NCBI GenBank assembly: GCA_963575745.1
Contig: CAUYUJ010018499.1
Coordinates: 173,350 to 203,009 of the forward strand
DNA: 29,660 nucleotides
Source: Prorocentrum cordatum
Taxonomy: Eukaryota; Sar; Dinophyceae; Prorocentrales; Prorocentraceae
Reading direction: 5' to 3'
Translations under genes and position numbers: made by a program
Shown here: positions 7,975 to 17,040 of the stretch, one piece after another
How the letters are laid out: each line of letters opens with the position of its first letter
Position numbering within the stretch: the stretch's first letter is position 1
The notes under the pieces: model-generated
Database searches by the model: none
Told to the model about the DNA's origin: nothing
Seen by the model: only the letters and a program-made list of their open reading frames with translations

Positions 7975-9306
7975 CCCAACCATCCTGTGGTGTTGGGTCC
8001 TCGTTTTGACGAGACGGTCCCCGCGTCGCCTCCTCCCGCTGGGGGTGGCCACATGCGTCCGCCGCACCCAGGACAGCGCTTCGTGGCCCCATACGGAGCT
8101 CCACCTAAGGCCCCAGTGGGGGGTGGCCACATGCGTCCGCCACACCTAGTACAGCGCTTCGTGGCCCCATAGGGAGCTCCATCTGCGGCCCCAGTGGGGG
8201 TGGCCACATGCGCCCGCCACACCCAGTACAGCGCTTCGTGGCCCCAGAGGGAACTCCACCTGATGCCCCAGTGTGGGTGGCCACATGCGTCCGCCACACC
8301 CAGTACAGCGCTTCGTGGCCCCATACGGAGCTCCATCTGCGGCCCCAGTGGGGGTGGCCACATGCGCCCGCCACACCCAGTACAGCGCTTCGTGGCCCCA
8401 TAGGGAACTCCACCCAAGGGCCCAAGTGGAGTGGCCACGCGCGTCAGCTACACCCAGTACAGCGCTTCGTGGCTTCATGGGGAGCTCTATCTAAGGCCCC
8501 AGTGGGTGTGGCCACATGCGTCCGCCACGCCCAGTGCAGCGCTTCGTGGCCCCAAAGAGAGCTCCACGCAAGGCCCCAATGGGCCAATACAACGCTTCGT
8601 GGCCCCATAGGAACTCCACCTAAAGCCCCAAAGGGATTGCCACGTTCCGCCGTCACACTCGATACAGCGCTTCCTTGCCCCATAGGGAACTCCACCTAAA
8701 GCCCCAGAGGGAGTAGCCACACGCGTCCGCCACACCCAATACAGCGCTTCGTGGCCCCATACGGAGTTCTACCTAAGGCCCCAGTGGGGGCGGCGACACG
8801 CGTCCGCCACACCCAGTACAGCGCTTCGTGGCCCCATACGGAGCTCCACCTAAGGCCCCAGTGGGGGGTGGCCACATGCGTCCGCCACACCCAGTACAGC
8901 GCTTCGTGGCCCCATACGGAGCTCCACCTAAGGCCCCAGTGGGGGTGGCCACATGCGTCCGCCACACCCAGTACAACACGCCCTAGCCCCATAGGGGGCC
9001 CCATCTGCGGGCCCAGTGGGTGTGGCCACATGCGTCCGCCACGCCCAGTGCAGCGCTTCGTGGCCCCATAGGGAGCTCCACCTGCGGCCCCAGCGGGGGT
9101 GGCCACATGCGTCAGACACACCCAGGGCAGCGTTTCGTGGCCCATAGGGGCCCCACCGAAGGCCCCAGTGGCACCGCCCGCATGCGCTTCCCCCCAGCCA
9201 TTACCGCACGTCCCTCACGCGCTTCGTGGCTTCATAGGGAGCTCCACCGAAAGCGGCACCCACAACGCGTTACCGACAGCTGCATATGGTTGGGTCCTCC
9301 GCCAGG
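7975..9306 (-). mobile_element. E2: copy of the E element on the minus strand
   Basis: Read on the minus strand, the left end at about 9306-9245 has GGAGGACCCAACCATATG. About 15 units follow, mostly 77 bp (anchor CAGCGCTTCGTGGCCCC at 8074, 8152, 8229, 8306, 8383, 8460, 8537 and so on), with one shortened spacing of about 53 bp near 8590. The right end lies at about 8035-7975, with CAAAACGAGGACCCAACACC, then ACAGGATGGTTGGG. Units 8206-8400 include a pair repeating with a two-unit period. This is the only copy in this orientation, and the one with the most uniform units apart from E4. Confidence 0.75.
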
Positions 9307-9384
9307 ATTGCCACTATTACCTAACAGTGAAGACTGATAGGTTTCTAGTGGGCTCAAAACTGGATAAAAGCAAAAAGCATCTTG

Positions 9385-9485
9385 ACTCCCCAAGGGGGTC
9401 TGGGCGGATGCCGGGGAGAATCCGGAGACTCCCCGGGACTCCCCAAGGGGGTCTGGGCGGGTGCCGGCGGGGATCCGGGGACTCC
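9385..9485 (+). repeat. short direct duplication (GGGGGTCTGGGCGG)
   Basis: ACTCCCCAAGGGGGTCTGGG occurs at about 9382 and again at about 9440, each followed by CGGATGCCGG or CGGGTGCCGG. It sits between E2 and the 73-bp array and shares ACTCCCC with the start of that array. Confidence 0.7.
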
Positions 9486-9489
9486 CCAG

Positions 9490-9893
9490 AACACCATTCC
9501 CAGGCCACATTTTGAATGCCCGGAGCCAGCTGTAGGCCACTTCGTGTTCTTCGTCTTCCCAAAACACAACTCCCAAGCCACATTTTGAATGCCCGGAGCC
9601 AACTGTAGGCCATTTCGTGTTCAGCGTCTTCCAGAACACCATTCCCAGGCCACATTTTGAATGCCCGGAGCCAACTGTAGGCCACTTCGTGTTCTTCGTG
9701 TTCCCAGAACACCATTCCCAGGCCACATTCTGAATGCCCGGAGCCAACTGCAGGCCACTTCGTGTTCTTCGTGTTCCCAGAACATCAGTCCTGGGCCATA
9801 TTTTGATTGCCCGGAGCCAACTGTGGGCCACTTCGTGATCTTCGTGTTCCCAGAACATCAGTCCTGGGCCATATTTTGAATGCCCGAGCTGAG
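9490..9893 (+). repeat. 73-bp tandem repeat, about six copies
   Basis: Anchor CCACATTTTGAATGCCCGG or a variant occurs at 9505, 9578, 9650, 9723, 9796 and 9869, giving 72-73-bp spacing. The unit contains CCCAGAACACCATTCCCAGG and GGAGCCAACTGTAGGCCACT. The period is not a multiple of three, so reading frames through it are not conserved. The last two copies carry ATCAGTCCTGGGCCATATT instead and form a small subfamily. Confidence 0.92.
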
Positions 9894-10803
9894 GCAGGCT
9901 GAGGCCGAGGCAGGCTGAGGCCGAGGCAGGCTGAGGCTGAGGCTGAGGCACGCCGAGGCAGGCTGAGGCTGAGGCTGAGGCAGGCTGAGGCTGAGGCAGG
10001 CTGAGGCTGAGGCTGAGGCAGGCTGAGGCCGAGGCAGGCTGAGGCTGAGGCTGAGGCAGGCTCAGACTGAGGCTGAGGCAGGCTGAGGCTGAGGCTGAGG
10101 CTGATGCAGGCTGAGGCTGAGAGGCTGACGCTGAGGCTGAGGCAGGCTGAGGCTGAGGCTGGGGCAGAGGCAGGCTGAGGCTGAGGCTGAGGCAAGCCGA
10201 GGCAGGCTGAGGCTGAGGCAGAAGCTGAGGCAGGCTGAGGCTGAGGCTGAGGCTGTGGCTGAGGCTGAGGCAAGCTGCGGCTGAGGCAGGCTGAGGCTGA
10301 GGCGGATGCAGGCTGAGGCTGATGCTGAGGCTGAGGCAGAGACAGGCTGAGGCTGAGGCCGAGGCAGGCTCAGGCCGAGACAGGCTGAGGCTGAGGCCGA
10401 GGCAGGCTCAGGCCGAGACAGGCTGAGGCTGAGACTGAGGCTGAGGCTGAGGCTAAGGATGAGGCCGAGGCAGGCCGAAGCTGAGACAATGAGAGGCTGA
10501 ATGGGGGGGGAAGGGGGGGGGGAGGAGGGGAGGCTGAAGCAGGCTGATCCCGAGGCAGGCTGAGGCCGAGGCAGGCTGAGGCTGAGGCTGAGGCAAGCCG
10601 AGGCAGGCTGAGGCTGAGGCAAAAGCTGAGGCTGAGGCAGGCTGAGGCTGAGGCAGGCTGAGGCTGAGGCTGACGCAGGCTGAGGCCGAGACAGGCTGAG
10701 GCTGAGGCTGAGGCAGGCTGAGCCTGAGGCCGAGGCAGGCCGAGGCTGAGTCTGAGGCAAGCCGAAGCAGGCTGAGGCTGAGGCTGAAACTGAGGCAGGC
10801 TGA
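9893..10803 (+). repeat. GAGGCT / GAGGCAGGCT satellite (~0.9 kb)
   Basis: Hexamer GAGGCT and decamer GAGGCAGGCT modules alternate irregularly over about 910 bp, with GAGGCC variants. A G-rich break occurs at about 10500-10535. The complementary strand gives a long Pro/Gln/Ala/Ser frame that merely reflects the repeat. Confidence 0.95.
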
Positions 10804-11055
10804 GGCATCCGTAGGAATCCATAGGAATTCTTAGGAATCCTTAGGAGTCCGTAGGCATCCTTAGGAATCCGTAGGCATAGTTAAGCATCCTCACGAATCC
10901 TTAGGAATCCTTGGGATTCCCTAGGAATCCTTAGGAATCCGCAGGAATCCCTAGGAATCAGGATTCCTAAGGATTCCTAAGGTTTCCTAAGGATTCCGAT
11001 GGATTCCTAAGGATGCCTTAGGAATCCCTAGGAATCCTCAGGATTCCCTTGGATC
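10803..11055. repeat. 10-bp satellite TTAGGAATCC with strand switches
   Basis: About 25 units of a decamer. From 10803 to about 10960 they read TTAGGAATCC or variants. From about 10960 to 11015 they read as the complement (GGATTCCTAA). Then the first orientation returns briefly (about 11015-11040) before a final complement-type unit. The abrupt orientation change makes an internal palindrome. Confidence 0.9.
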
Positions 11056-11241
11056 TGAAGGCCGTTGCCACTGCGACTGTCATTGCGAATGCGACTGCTA
11101 CTGCGAGGACAGCAGAATTCTACAACTGGATTCTCACCTGAATCTTAAGGGGAATGCTTTCAGATATGAGTTTACACATCGCTGTTAGGTTGCTTTGCCG
11201 GGGTAACTCGTAGCATCGTGTTTTTTATTATTTTACAGAAT
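11056..11241. other. unassigned
   Basis: A short run of CGACTG/CTGCGA hexamers at 11065-11105 is followed by AT-richer sequence. An ATTATTTTACAG string just before E3 looks like a splice acceptor, but nothing downstream supports an exon. Confidence 0.4.
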
Positions 11242-12532
11242 CCCGGCGAAGGGCCCAACCATATGCAGTTGGGAGTACCGCAATTGTGAACATCTTCTTC
11301 GGTGGCGATCCCTGTGGGGCCACGAACCGTGCGAAAAAGCTGTGCCGACATGCGCGGCGGGGTGCACACCACGAACGGAAACGAGATGCCTGATCACGGG
11401 GGGCACCGCGGGTGAGACTGAGCGCGGGCGCGTCCGATTGTGATTGTTCCTGCGTGCGAGTACGGCAGGTTCGTGCGGCGTCGGCGCGCGCAAAGGTTTT
11501 TGACACCGCGTCGATCGTTCAACCTTGAATGAATCGCGGACCCGATCGTTCAAGGTAGAATTCCGTCGGGCCCAATGGCGGTATCTTGTCCCTCGGTGCT
11601 TCCGCGTCGCAGAATTCAACATTGAACGCCTTCGCCGGCGTCGCCGGCGCGCCAACGCCGCGCGAACCTACCGTAAGTCGATGTGCATGAATGCGAGCAT
11701 GGATACGTCTAGTGTAAATGCATATGACTGTGAAGGGCCTGGCGGGGGCCACGAAGCGTCAAGGGCCCGGCGGGCCACGAAGCGTGTGACGGGCGTAGTG
11801 GGTGTGGCGGACGCGTGCGGGCACCCCCACTGGGGCTGCAGGTGGAGGTCCCTATGGGGCCACGAAGCGCTGCACTGGGAGTGACGGACGCATGTGGCCA
11901 CCCCCACTGGGGCTTTGGGTGGAGCTACCTGTGGGGCCACGAAACGCTGTACTGGGTGTGGAGGACGCGTGTGGCCACCCCCACGGGGCTTTCGGTGGAA
12001 TCCCCCATGGGGCCACGAAGCGCTGTACCGGGTGTGGCGGACGCATGTGGCCAACACCCTCATTGGGGCATTAGGTGGAGCTCAAGGGTGTGCCGACATG
12101 GGTGTGGCGGACGAATGTGGCCACCCCCACTGGGGCCTTGGGTGGAGCTCCCTATGGGGCCACGACGCGCTGTGCTGGGCGTGGCGGACGCACGTGGCCA
12201 CACCCACTGAGGCCTTGGGTGGAGCTCCCTATGGGGGGGGCCACGAAGCGCTGTACTGGGCGTGGCGGACGCACGTGACCAACCCCATTGGGGCCTTGGG
12301 TGGAGCTCCCTATGGGGCCACGAACGTTGCACTGGGTGTGGCGGACGCATGTGGCCACCCCCACTGGGTCCTTGGGTGGAGCTCCCTATGGACCACGAAA
12401 CGCTGTACTTGGTCGGTTAAACGTCGGGAGGAGGGAGAAGGGGAACGGGGAGGAGGGAGTGGCCAGCGGGAGGAAGAAGACGCGGAGCGATGTCTCTTCA
12501 AAACGAGGACCCAACACCACAGGATGATTGGG
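11242..12532 (+). mobile_element. E3: interrupted copy of the E element
   Basis: The left end is clear (11242-11330: GGCGAAGGGCCCAACCATAT, then CTTCTTCGGTGG and CCCTGTGGGGCCACGAACCG). The array then breaks off and resumes at about 11745 (GGGCCACGAAGCG) with about nine units to 12420, in which the GCATGTGGCCACCCCCACTG subtype dominates. A purine-rich link (12425-12480) leads to the right end (12490-12532): CTCTTCAAAACGAGG, ACCCAACACCACAGG, ATTGGG. The gap at about 11350-11740 contains a complete foldback, so E3 may be one element disrupted by insertion. Alternatively, two partial copies lie side by side. Confidence 0.65.
11461..11675. repeat. foldback element (~215 bp) within E3
   Basis: The outer arms match: TACGGCAGGTTCGTGCGGCG at 11461 against the complement of the segment ending at 11675 (TACGGTAGGTTCGCGCGGCG), and the match continues through GTYGGCGCGC. 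An inner pair, CGTTCAAGGTAGAATTCCG and CGTTCAATGTTGAATTCTG (complement of about 11604-11634), gives a second stem. The whole can fold into a long imperfect hairpin. No convincing target duplication was seen. Confidence 0.7.
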
Positions 12533-12769
12533 AAACAGAGCAACAAGTTTTGAATGTTCCTCCTGTACAAGGACATGCCCGACTCTAAGCTAAAACTTGA
12601 AGCCCGTCCTCCCAATCTGCTCTGGGAGACGGCCAGCCCAACACACGATCCAAAAAGGCCCCCAACGAGGTCACCCCGTGGCCTCTGAAAGGACAGCGAG
12701 AGGCATCCGAAGAGCTCCCGATTGCGAGGCATCCACGAAACCTCCTGCCCACGACCCAGGTACAAAGGA
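12533..12769. other. unassigned
   Basis: No repeat and no recognisable domain are seen. Frames of 97-159 codons cross this stretch and run on into neighbouring repeats, so they carry little weight. Confidence 0.35.
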
Positions 12770-12980
12770 GCCCAGAATTGAATCGGCAAGTCGGATCGGC
12801 GATCGACATGAATCGGAACGGCTGAAATTGGCAGCCGAGTCGGAAAAAATCGAATCGGCGGAAATCGGCAGGCTTATACGCGTCCTGTGAGAAATCGAAC
12901 CCAAATCGGAATCCCAAGTCGAATCGAATCGGAATCGGCAGCCATCGAAATCGAATCGAATCGAATCTGGGGAATCAAAA
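12770..12980 (+). repeat. diverged (GAATCG)n hexamer repeat
   Basis: GAATCG, AAATCG and GGATCG variants recur at short spacing, becoming cleanest at 12895-12965. Frames crossing it give Ser/Ile/Arg or Asp/Phe strings. Confidence 0.8.
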
Positions 12981-13109
12981 TGAGCCCTGCAGGTACGGTG
13001 GCGGCATGGAAGACCGCTAGCCAATGAGCCACCGGGGACTTGAGAGACCGGGATCGGGCTTCGAAAGTCGAATTCGAGCGCACGCCTGTCTAAAACGTAG
13101 CAAACTTTA

Positions 13110-13330
13110 CCAACCCTCAACCTTCCCCTCGTCCTCCCTTTCCTCCTTCGCCTCCTTCTCCTTCTCCTCGTCTTCCCTTTCCCTCAACCTTCTCCTCCTT
13201 CTCCCCTCGTCCTCCCTTTCCTCGTCCTCGTCCTTCTCCTCGTCCTCCTTCTCCTCCTTCTCCCCTCGCCCTCCCTTTTCTCCCCTTCCCCTCAACCTTT
13301 CCTCCTTCTCCTCCTCCTCCTCCTCCGGGC
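13110..13330 (+). repeat. CTC/CTT/CCTTT polypyrimidine tract
   Basis: This is a plus-strand pyrimidine tract of about 220 bp with imperfect CTCCTT, CTCGTC and CCCTTTCC modules. Triplet-driven open frames (Ser-rich, or Glu/Arg-rich on the complement) are spurious. Confidence 0.9.
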
Positions 13331-13414
13331 GCTGCAGCATATCTTGGAGAAAGTAAATGCAACTCCATGGAAGAAGCGTTTCGGCGCAGATGCCGACCCT
13401 GGATCCAACAGACG

Positions 13415-13535
13415 AGCAATTCCACGATTGCTGCTTCCAGATTCCCCAGTGAATGAGGATATCATATCCACGATTGCTGCTTGCAGATTCCCCATCAATT
13501 CCACGATTGCTGCTCGCGACGGATATCAGATCCAC
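13415..13535 (+). repeat. short tandem repeat TCCACGATTGCTGCT
   Basis: Three copies of TCCACGATTGCTGCT occur at about 13420, 13468 and 13500, two followed by TCCAGATTCCCCA or GCAGATTCCCCA. GATATCATATCC and GATATCAGATCC flank them. Confidence 0.75.
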
Positions 13536-13888
13536 AAATGAATGAGCTGCGGGTCATATCTTGAACCTGATGCAACCGCGTAAGTGGCCTTACATTCTTA
13601 CAGGGCTAGGTCAGGCAAACTGTGGACAATATGGAAACACGCAATCGGAAGGAACAAATCAAAGGAAGGCTACATGGAAGCCGCAAGGCAACGCGAAGAC
13701 AATGGAGCACTGATCGACATGCAAAGTACAACCACCCCAAACACATACTAACGGCAAGCTGCAAATGGCAAATCAGCTACGAACATGCTGAAAGCAGACT
13801 GCAGGAAAGATAATCACGAGGCGATAAAAAACGAGTAAACATCAAGCTCAAACTTGCTCGGAGCAACATGTAGACAAGCTAAGAATTA
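13536..13888. other. unassigned, lower GC
   Basis: About 350 bp without visible repeats and with more even base composition than the surroundings. A 63-codon frame at 13622-13813 (plus) has no recognisable domain. No splice or promoter signal is convincing. Confidence 0.35.
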
Positions 13889-15404
13889 GCCCGACCAAGG
13901 ACCCAACCATATGCAGCTGCGAGTGCCGCATTGTGGGTACCGCTTTCGGTGGAGCTCCCTATGGGGCCACAAAGCGTGCGAGGGGTGACGCATGTGGCCA
14001 CCGCCACTGGGGCCTTCGGTGACGCTCTCTGTGGGGCCACGAAACGTTGTCCTGGGTGAGGGAGACGCATGCGAACTGCGCCATTGGGACCTTCGTTGGA
14101 GCTCCTTATGGGGCCACGAAACTTCGCCATGGGTGGGGGAGACGCATGCGAACTGCGCCACTGTCGCATTCGGTGGAGCTCCCTCTGGGGCCACGAATCG
14201 CTGTCCTGGGTGGGGGAGACGCATGCAAACGGCGCTACTGTGACCTCCGGTGGAGCTCCCTATGAGGCCACGAAACGCTGTCCTGGGTGGGGGGAGACGC
14301 ATGCAAACGGTGCCACTGGGGCCTTCGGTGGAGCTCCCTATGGGGCCACGAAGGGCTGTCCTGGGTGGCGCTCACGCATGCGGCCTGTGACACTGGAGCC
14401 TTCGGTGGAGCTCCCTATGGGGCCACGAAGCGCTGTCCTGGGTGGCGTTGACGCATGCGGCCTGTGCCGCTGGAGCCGTCGGTGGAGCTCCCTATGGGGC
14501 CACGAAGCGCTGTCCTGGGTGGCGTTGACGCATGCGCATTGCGCCACTGGAGTCTTCGGTGGAACTCCTTATGGGGCCACGCAACGCTGTCCTGAGCGGC
14601 ATTGACGCATGCGGCCTGTGCTACTGGAGCCTTCGGTGGAGCTCCCTATGGGGCCACGAACAGCTGTCCCGGGTGGCATTGACGCATGCGGCCTATGCCA
14701 CTGGAGCCTTCGGTGGAGCTCCCTATGGGGCCACGAAGCGCTGTCCTGGGTGGCGTTGGCGCATGCGGCCTGTGTCACTGGAGCCTTCGGTGGAGCTCCT
14801 CCCTATGGGGCCACGAAGCGCTGTCCCGGGTGGCATTGACGCATGCGGCCTTCGGTTGGGGCCACGAAGCGCTGTCCTGGGTGGCGTTGACGCATGCGGC
14901 CTGTGCCACTGGAGCTTTCGGTGGAGCTCCCTACGGGGCCACGAACAGGTGTCCTGAGTGGCGTTGACGCATGCGGCCTGTATCGCTGGAGCCTTCGGTG
15001 GAGCTCCCTATGGGGCCACGAAGCGCTGTCCCGGTGTAGTTGGCGCACGCGGCCTGTGCCACTGGAGCGTCCGGTGGAGCTCCGCATGGGGCCACGAAGC
15101 GCTGACCTGGGTGGCGTTGACGCATGTGGCCTGTGACACTGGAGCGTTCGGTGGAACTCCCTGTGGGGCCACGAACCGTGTGAGGGGTGCGCCAAAATTG
15201 GGTGGCGGCGATGGTGATGATCCTGATTGTGGATCATGACGATGGCGATGATGATGACGATGATGACAATGACGAGGCGGATGGGAGGAGAGAGGAGGGG
15301 GAGGAGGGAGGAGGGGGAGGAGGGAGGGGGCAGCGGGAGGAGGAGGAGGTGAGACGCGGGGCGCTCTCTTCAAAACGAGGACCCAACACCACAGGATAGT
15401 TGGG
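13889..15404 (+). mobile_element. E4: longest and best-preserved E element
   Basis: The left end (13889-13955) has CCAAGGACCCAACCATATGC, then TGGGTACCGCTTTCGGTGGA. About 16 units follow to 15175, mostly exactly 77 bp (for example GGAGCTC at 14407 and 14484). Two unit types are separated: the first seven or so carry GGGGGAGACGCATGC, the rest carry GGCGTTGACGCATGCGGCCT, so local homogenisation is likely. The last unit is of the ~90-bp type (GTGTGAGGGGTGCGCCAAAA). A short GAT block (15210-15275), a purine-rich link and the right end (15350-15404: GAGACGCGGGGCGCTCTC, CAAAACGAGGACCCAACACC, GGATAGTTGGG) complete it. No protein is encoded. Confidence 0.8.
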
Positions 15405-15539
15405 CATTCACTGAAGGAAGGCTACGCGCCTAGCTACAGGGTAATCTCGAGAAGCAAATATCGACCCCCCTCTGGAGAAAACTGAATACTTCCGCCCGTG
15501 GAAGTGATACCCCCGGCCCCTGCATAAATGTGGATCTCG

Positions 15540-16255
15540 CCTCAGCGCCGCGCACATTCGCCTTGAAAGTTTGTAAAAGCTTCCCGGATGGAGGGCGGGA
15601 CCTCTCCATAATGCGAACGAAGCTCACCTTAGCGCCGCGCGCATTCGTCTTCAGACATTCTTAACAACTTCACGGATGGAGGGCCGGTCCTTTTCAAAAG
15701 GAGGATCTCCTCTCTGCGCCGCGCTCATTTGTCTTAAAAGCTTGCGAAAATTGCACAGATGGAAGACGGGTCCTTTGCAGACTGCGCATCGCGCTTCTGC
15801 GCCACGCAAGCATTTTCACGGATGGAAGACGGGTCCATGTTCTGCAAGCGGCCCTCGCACCCGCATCGCACACATTCGTCCCAAAAGCTTGCGAACGCTC
15901 CACAGATGGAGGGCGGTTCCTTTTCGGAATGTGCCTCTCGCGTCTGCGTCGCGCGCAGTCATCTTAGACTGTTGCAGCACTTTTGCGGATGGAGGGCGGG
16001 TCCGTTTCAACGCGTGCCCTTCGTATCTGCGCCCTGCACAGTCTTCGTGAAGTGTTGCAGGACCTTCACAGATTGAGGGCGGGTCCTCTTCAAAATGTGG
16101 CTCTGGCATTAGCGCCGCGCACACTCGTCTACACATGTGCAGAAGATCACGGCTAGAGGGTGGGTCCGTTTCACCATGTGGCTCTCGTCCCAGCGGCGCG
16201 CGCATTCGCTTCGAAAGTTTGCAACGGCTTCACGCATGGTGGGTGGGTCCTCTTG
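15540..16255 (+). repeat. 83-bp tandem repeat, about nine diverged copies
   Basis: The anchor CGGATGGAGGGCGGGTCC or variants occurs at 15585, 15673, 15756, 15819, 15903, 15986, 16068, 16150 and 16233, so spacing is mostly 82-84 bp with one short unit (63) and one of 88. The unit also contains GCGCCGCGCACATTCGTCTT and AAAGCTTGC. Copies are well diverged from one another, suggesting an old array. The period is not a multiple of three. Confidence 0.9.
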
Positions 16256-16329
16256 CTCACAGTTTAGGATTTTGAAAGCCTCAGCGTGAAATCATGTATT
16301 GCGGCACCATGCGTTTGCCTTGTTGCCAA

Positions 16330-16540
16330 TTCGCACGCACCTGCGCGTGCTCGCGCTCCCGTGTGCGCAAAGCAAAAACCAACCAACGAATGCAATATGA
16401 ACGCTGGAGACCGATAATGAAACAAACGTTGTGCCTCTCGTGTTCTGAGGACCCGACCGTGACACATTGCATTGTGAAACCCCTCACCCTCCTTAGTGTT
16501 CGTACGCGCGCGCGCCCCTGCTTGCGCGCTGCAGAAGCAG
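16330..16540. repeat. imperfect palindrome 1
   Basis: AATGCAATATGA and AACGCTGGAGACCG (16389 onward) are answered in inverse orientation by CGACCGTGACACATTGCATT (16454-16473), centred near 16431. GCGCAAAGC-type and GCGCGCG-rich flanks extend the arms weakly. Its arm sequences resemble those of palindrome 2. Confidence 0.5.
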
Positions 16541-16679
16541 CACACATATACCATCCTAACTTCGAAAACAGACTAGCGGCAACCACTTGTTTTACTCAAG
16601 GGACATCAACGTTGCGCGCTAGATTTTCCACACGTGTACCCCCTCGTACTCGGACAACGTATTGTGCCAGTGCATGTTC

Positions 16680-17005
16680 CTCCTTGCACGCGCTCGCGTA
16701 CGCGCACGTACGCGTGCGCAGTGCAAACACCTGTACAATTGCCATCTCCATTTCACAGACGCAGAGGGGTGGAAACAAATATTCTGAGGGCATCGGAATG
16801 GAATAATGCATTGCGGCGCACTGATGTCCCCCATTGCTCGCGCACGCGCGAGCGCGATGGGGGAAATTGCACTGCGCCGCAATCCATGATTCCACGCGGG
16901 CGCTCCCCGAATACGACTGGAACAATTGGTCTCCGCAATTGGCTTTCGAAAATACTGAGGTAAATTCGCATTGGCGTTTGCATTGTGCGCGCGCTCGGGC
17001 AACGA
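16680..17005. repeat. imperfect palindrome 2 with strong central hairpin
   Basis: The core (about 16799-16893) pairs GGAATAATGCATTGCGGCGC with the complement of GCGCCGCAATCCATGATTCC. Inside it, CCCCCATTGCTCGCGC pairs with GCGCGAGCGCGATGGGGG, leaving a loop of only a few bases near 16845. Weaker pairing extends out to GCGTGCGCAGTGCAAACACC (about 16715) against GGCGTTTGCATTGTGCGCGC (about 16972). Confidence 0.7.
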
Positions 17006-17040
17006 AGAACAACGTTGCGCACCAAAGCGCCGCTCGACGT

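Noticed and set aside
7975-9306. CRISPR-like array
   Set aside because: The whole 77-bp unit is repeated with no unique spacers, and neither a cas gene nor a prokaryotic context is present.
9785-10822. Long minus-strand Pro/Gln/Ala/Ser/Leu frames
   Set aside because: They are direct translations of the GAGGCT and GAGGCAGGCT satellite. Several frames are open at once.
11230-11241. ATTATTTTACAG as a splice acceptor before E3
   Set aside because: The sequence looks right, but what follows is the conserved E left end, which is not coding in any frame shared by the copies.
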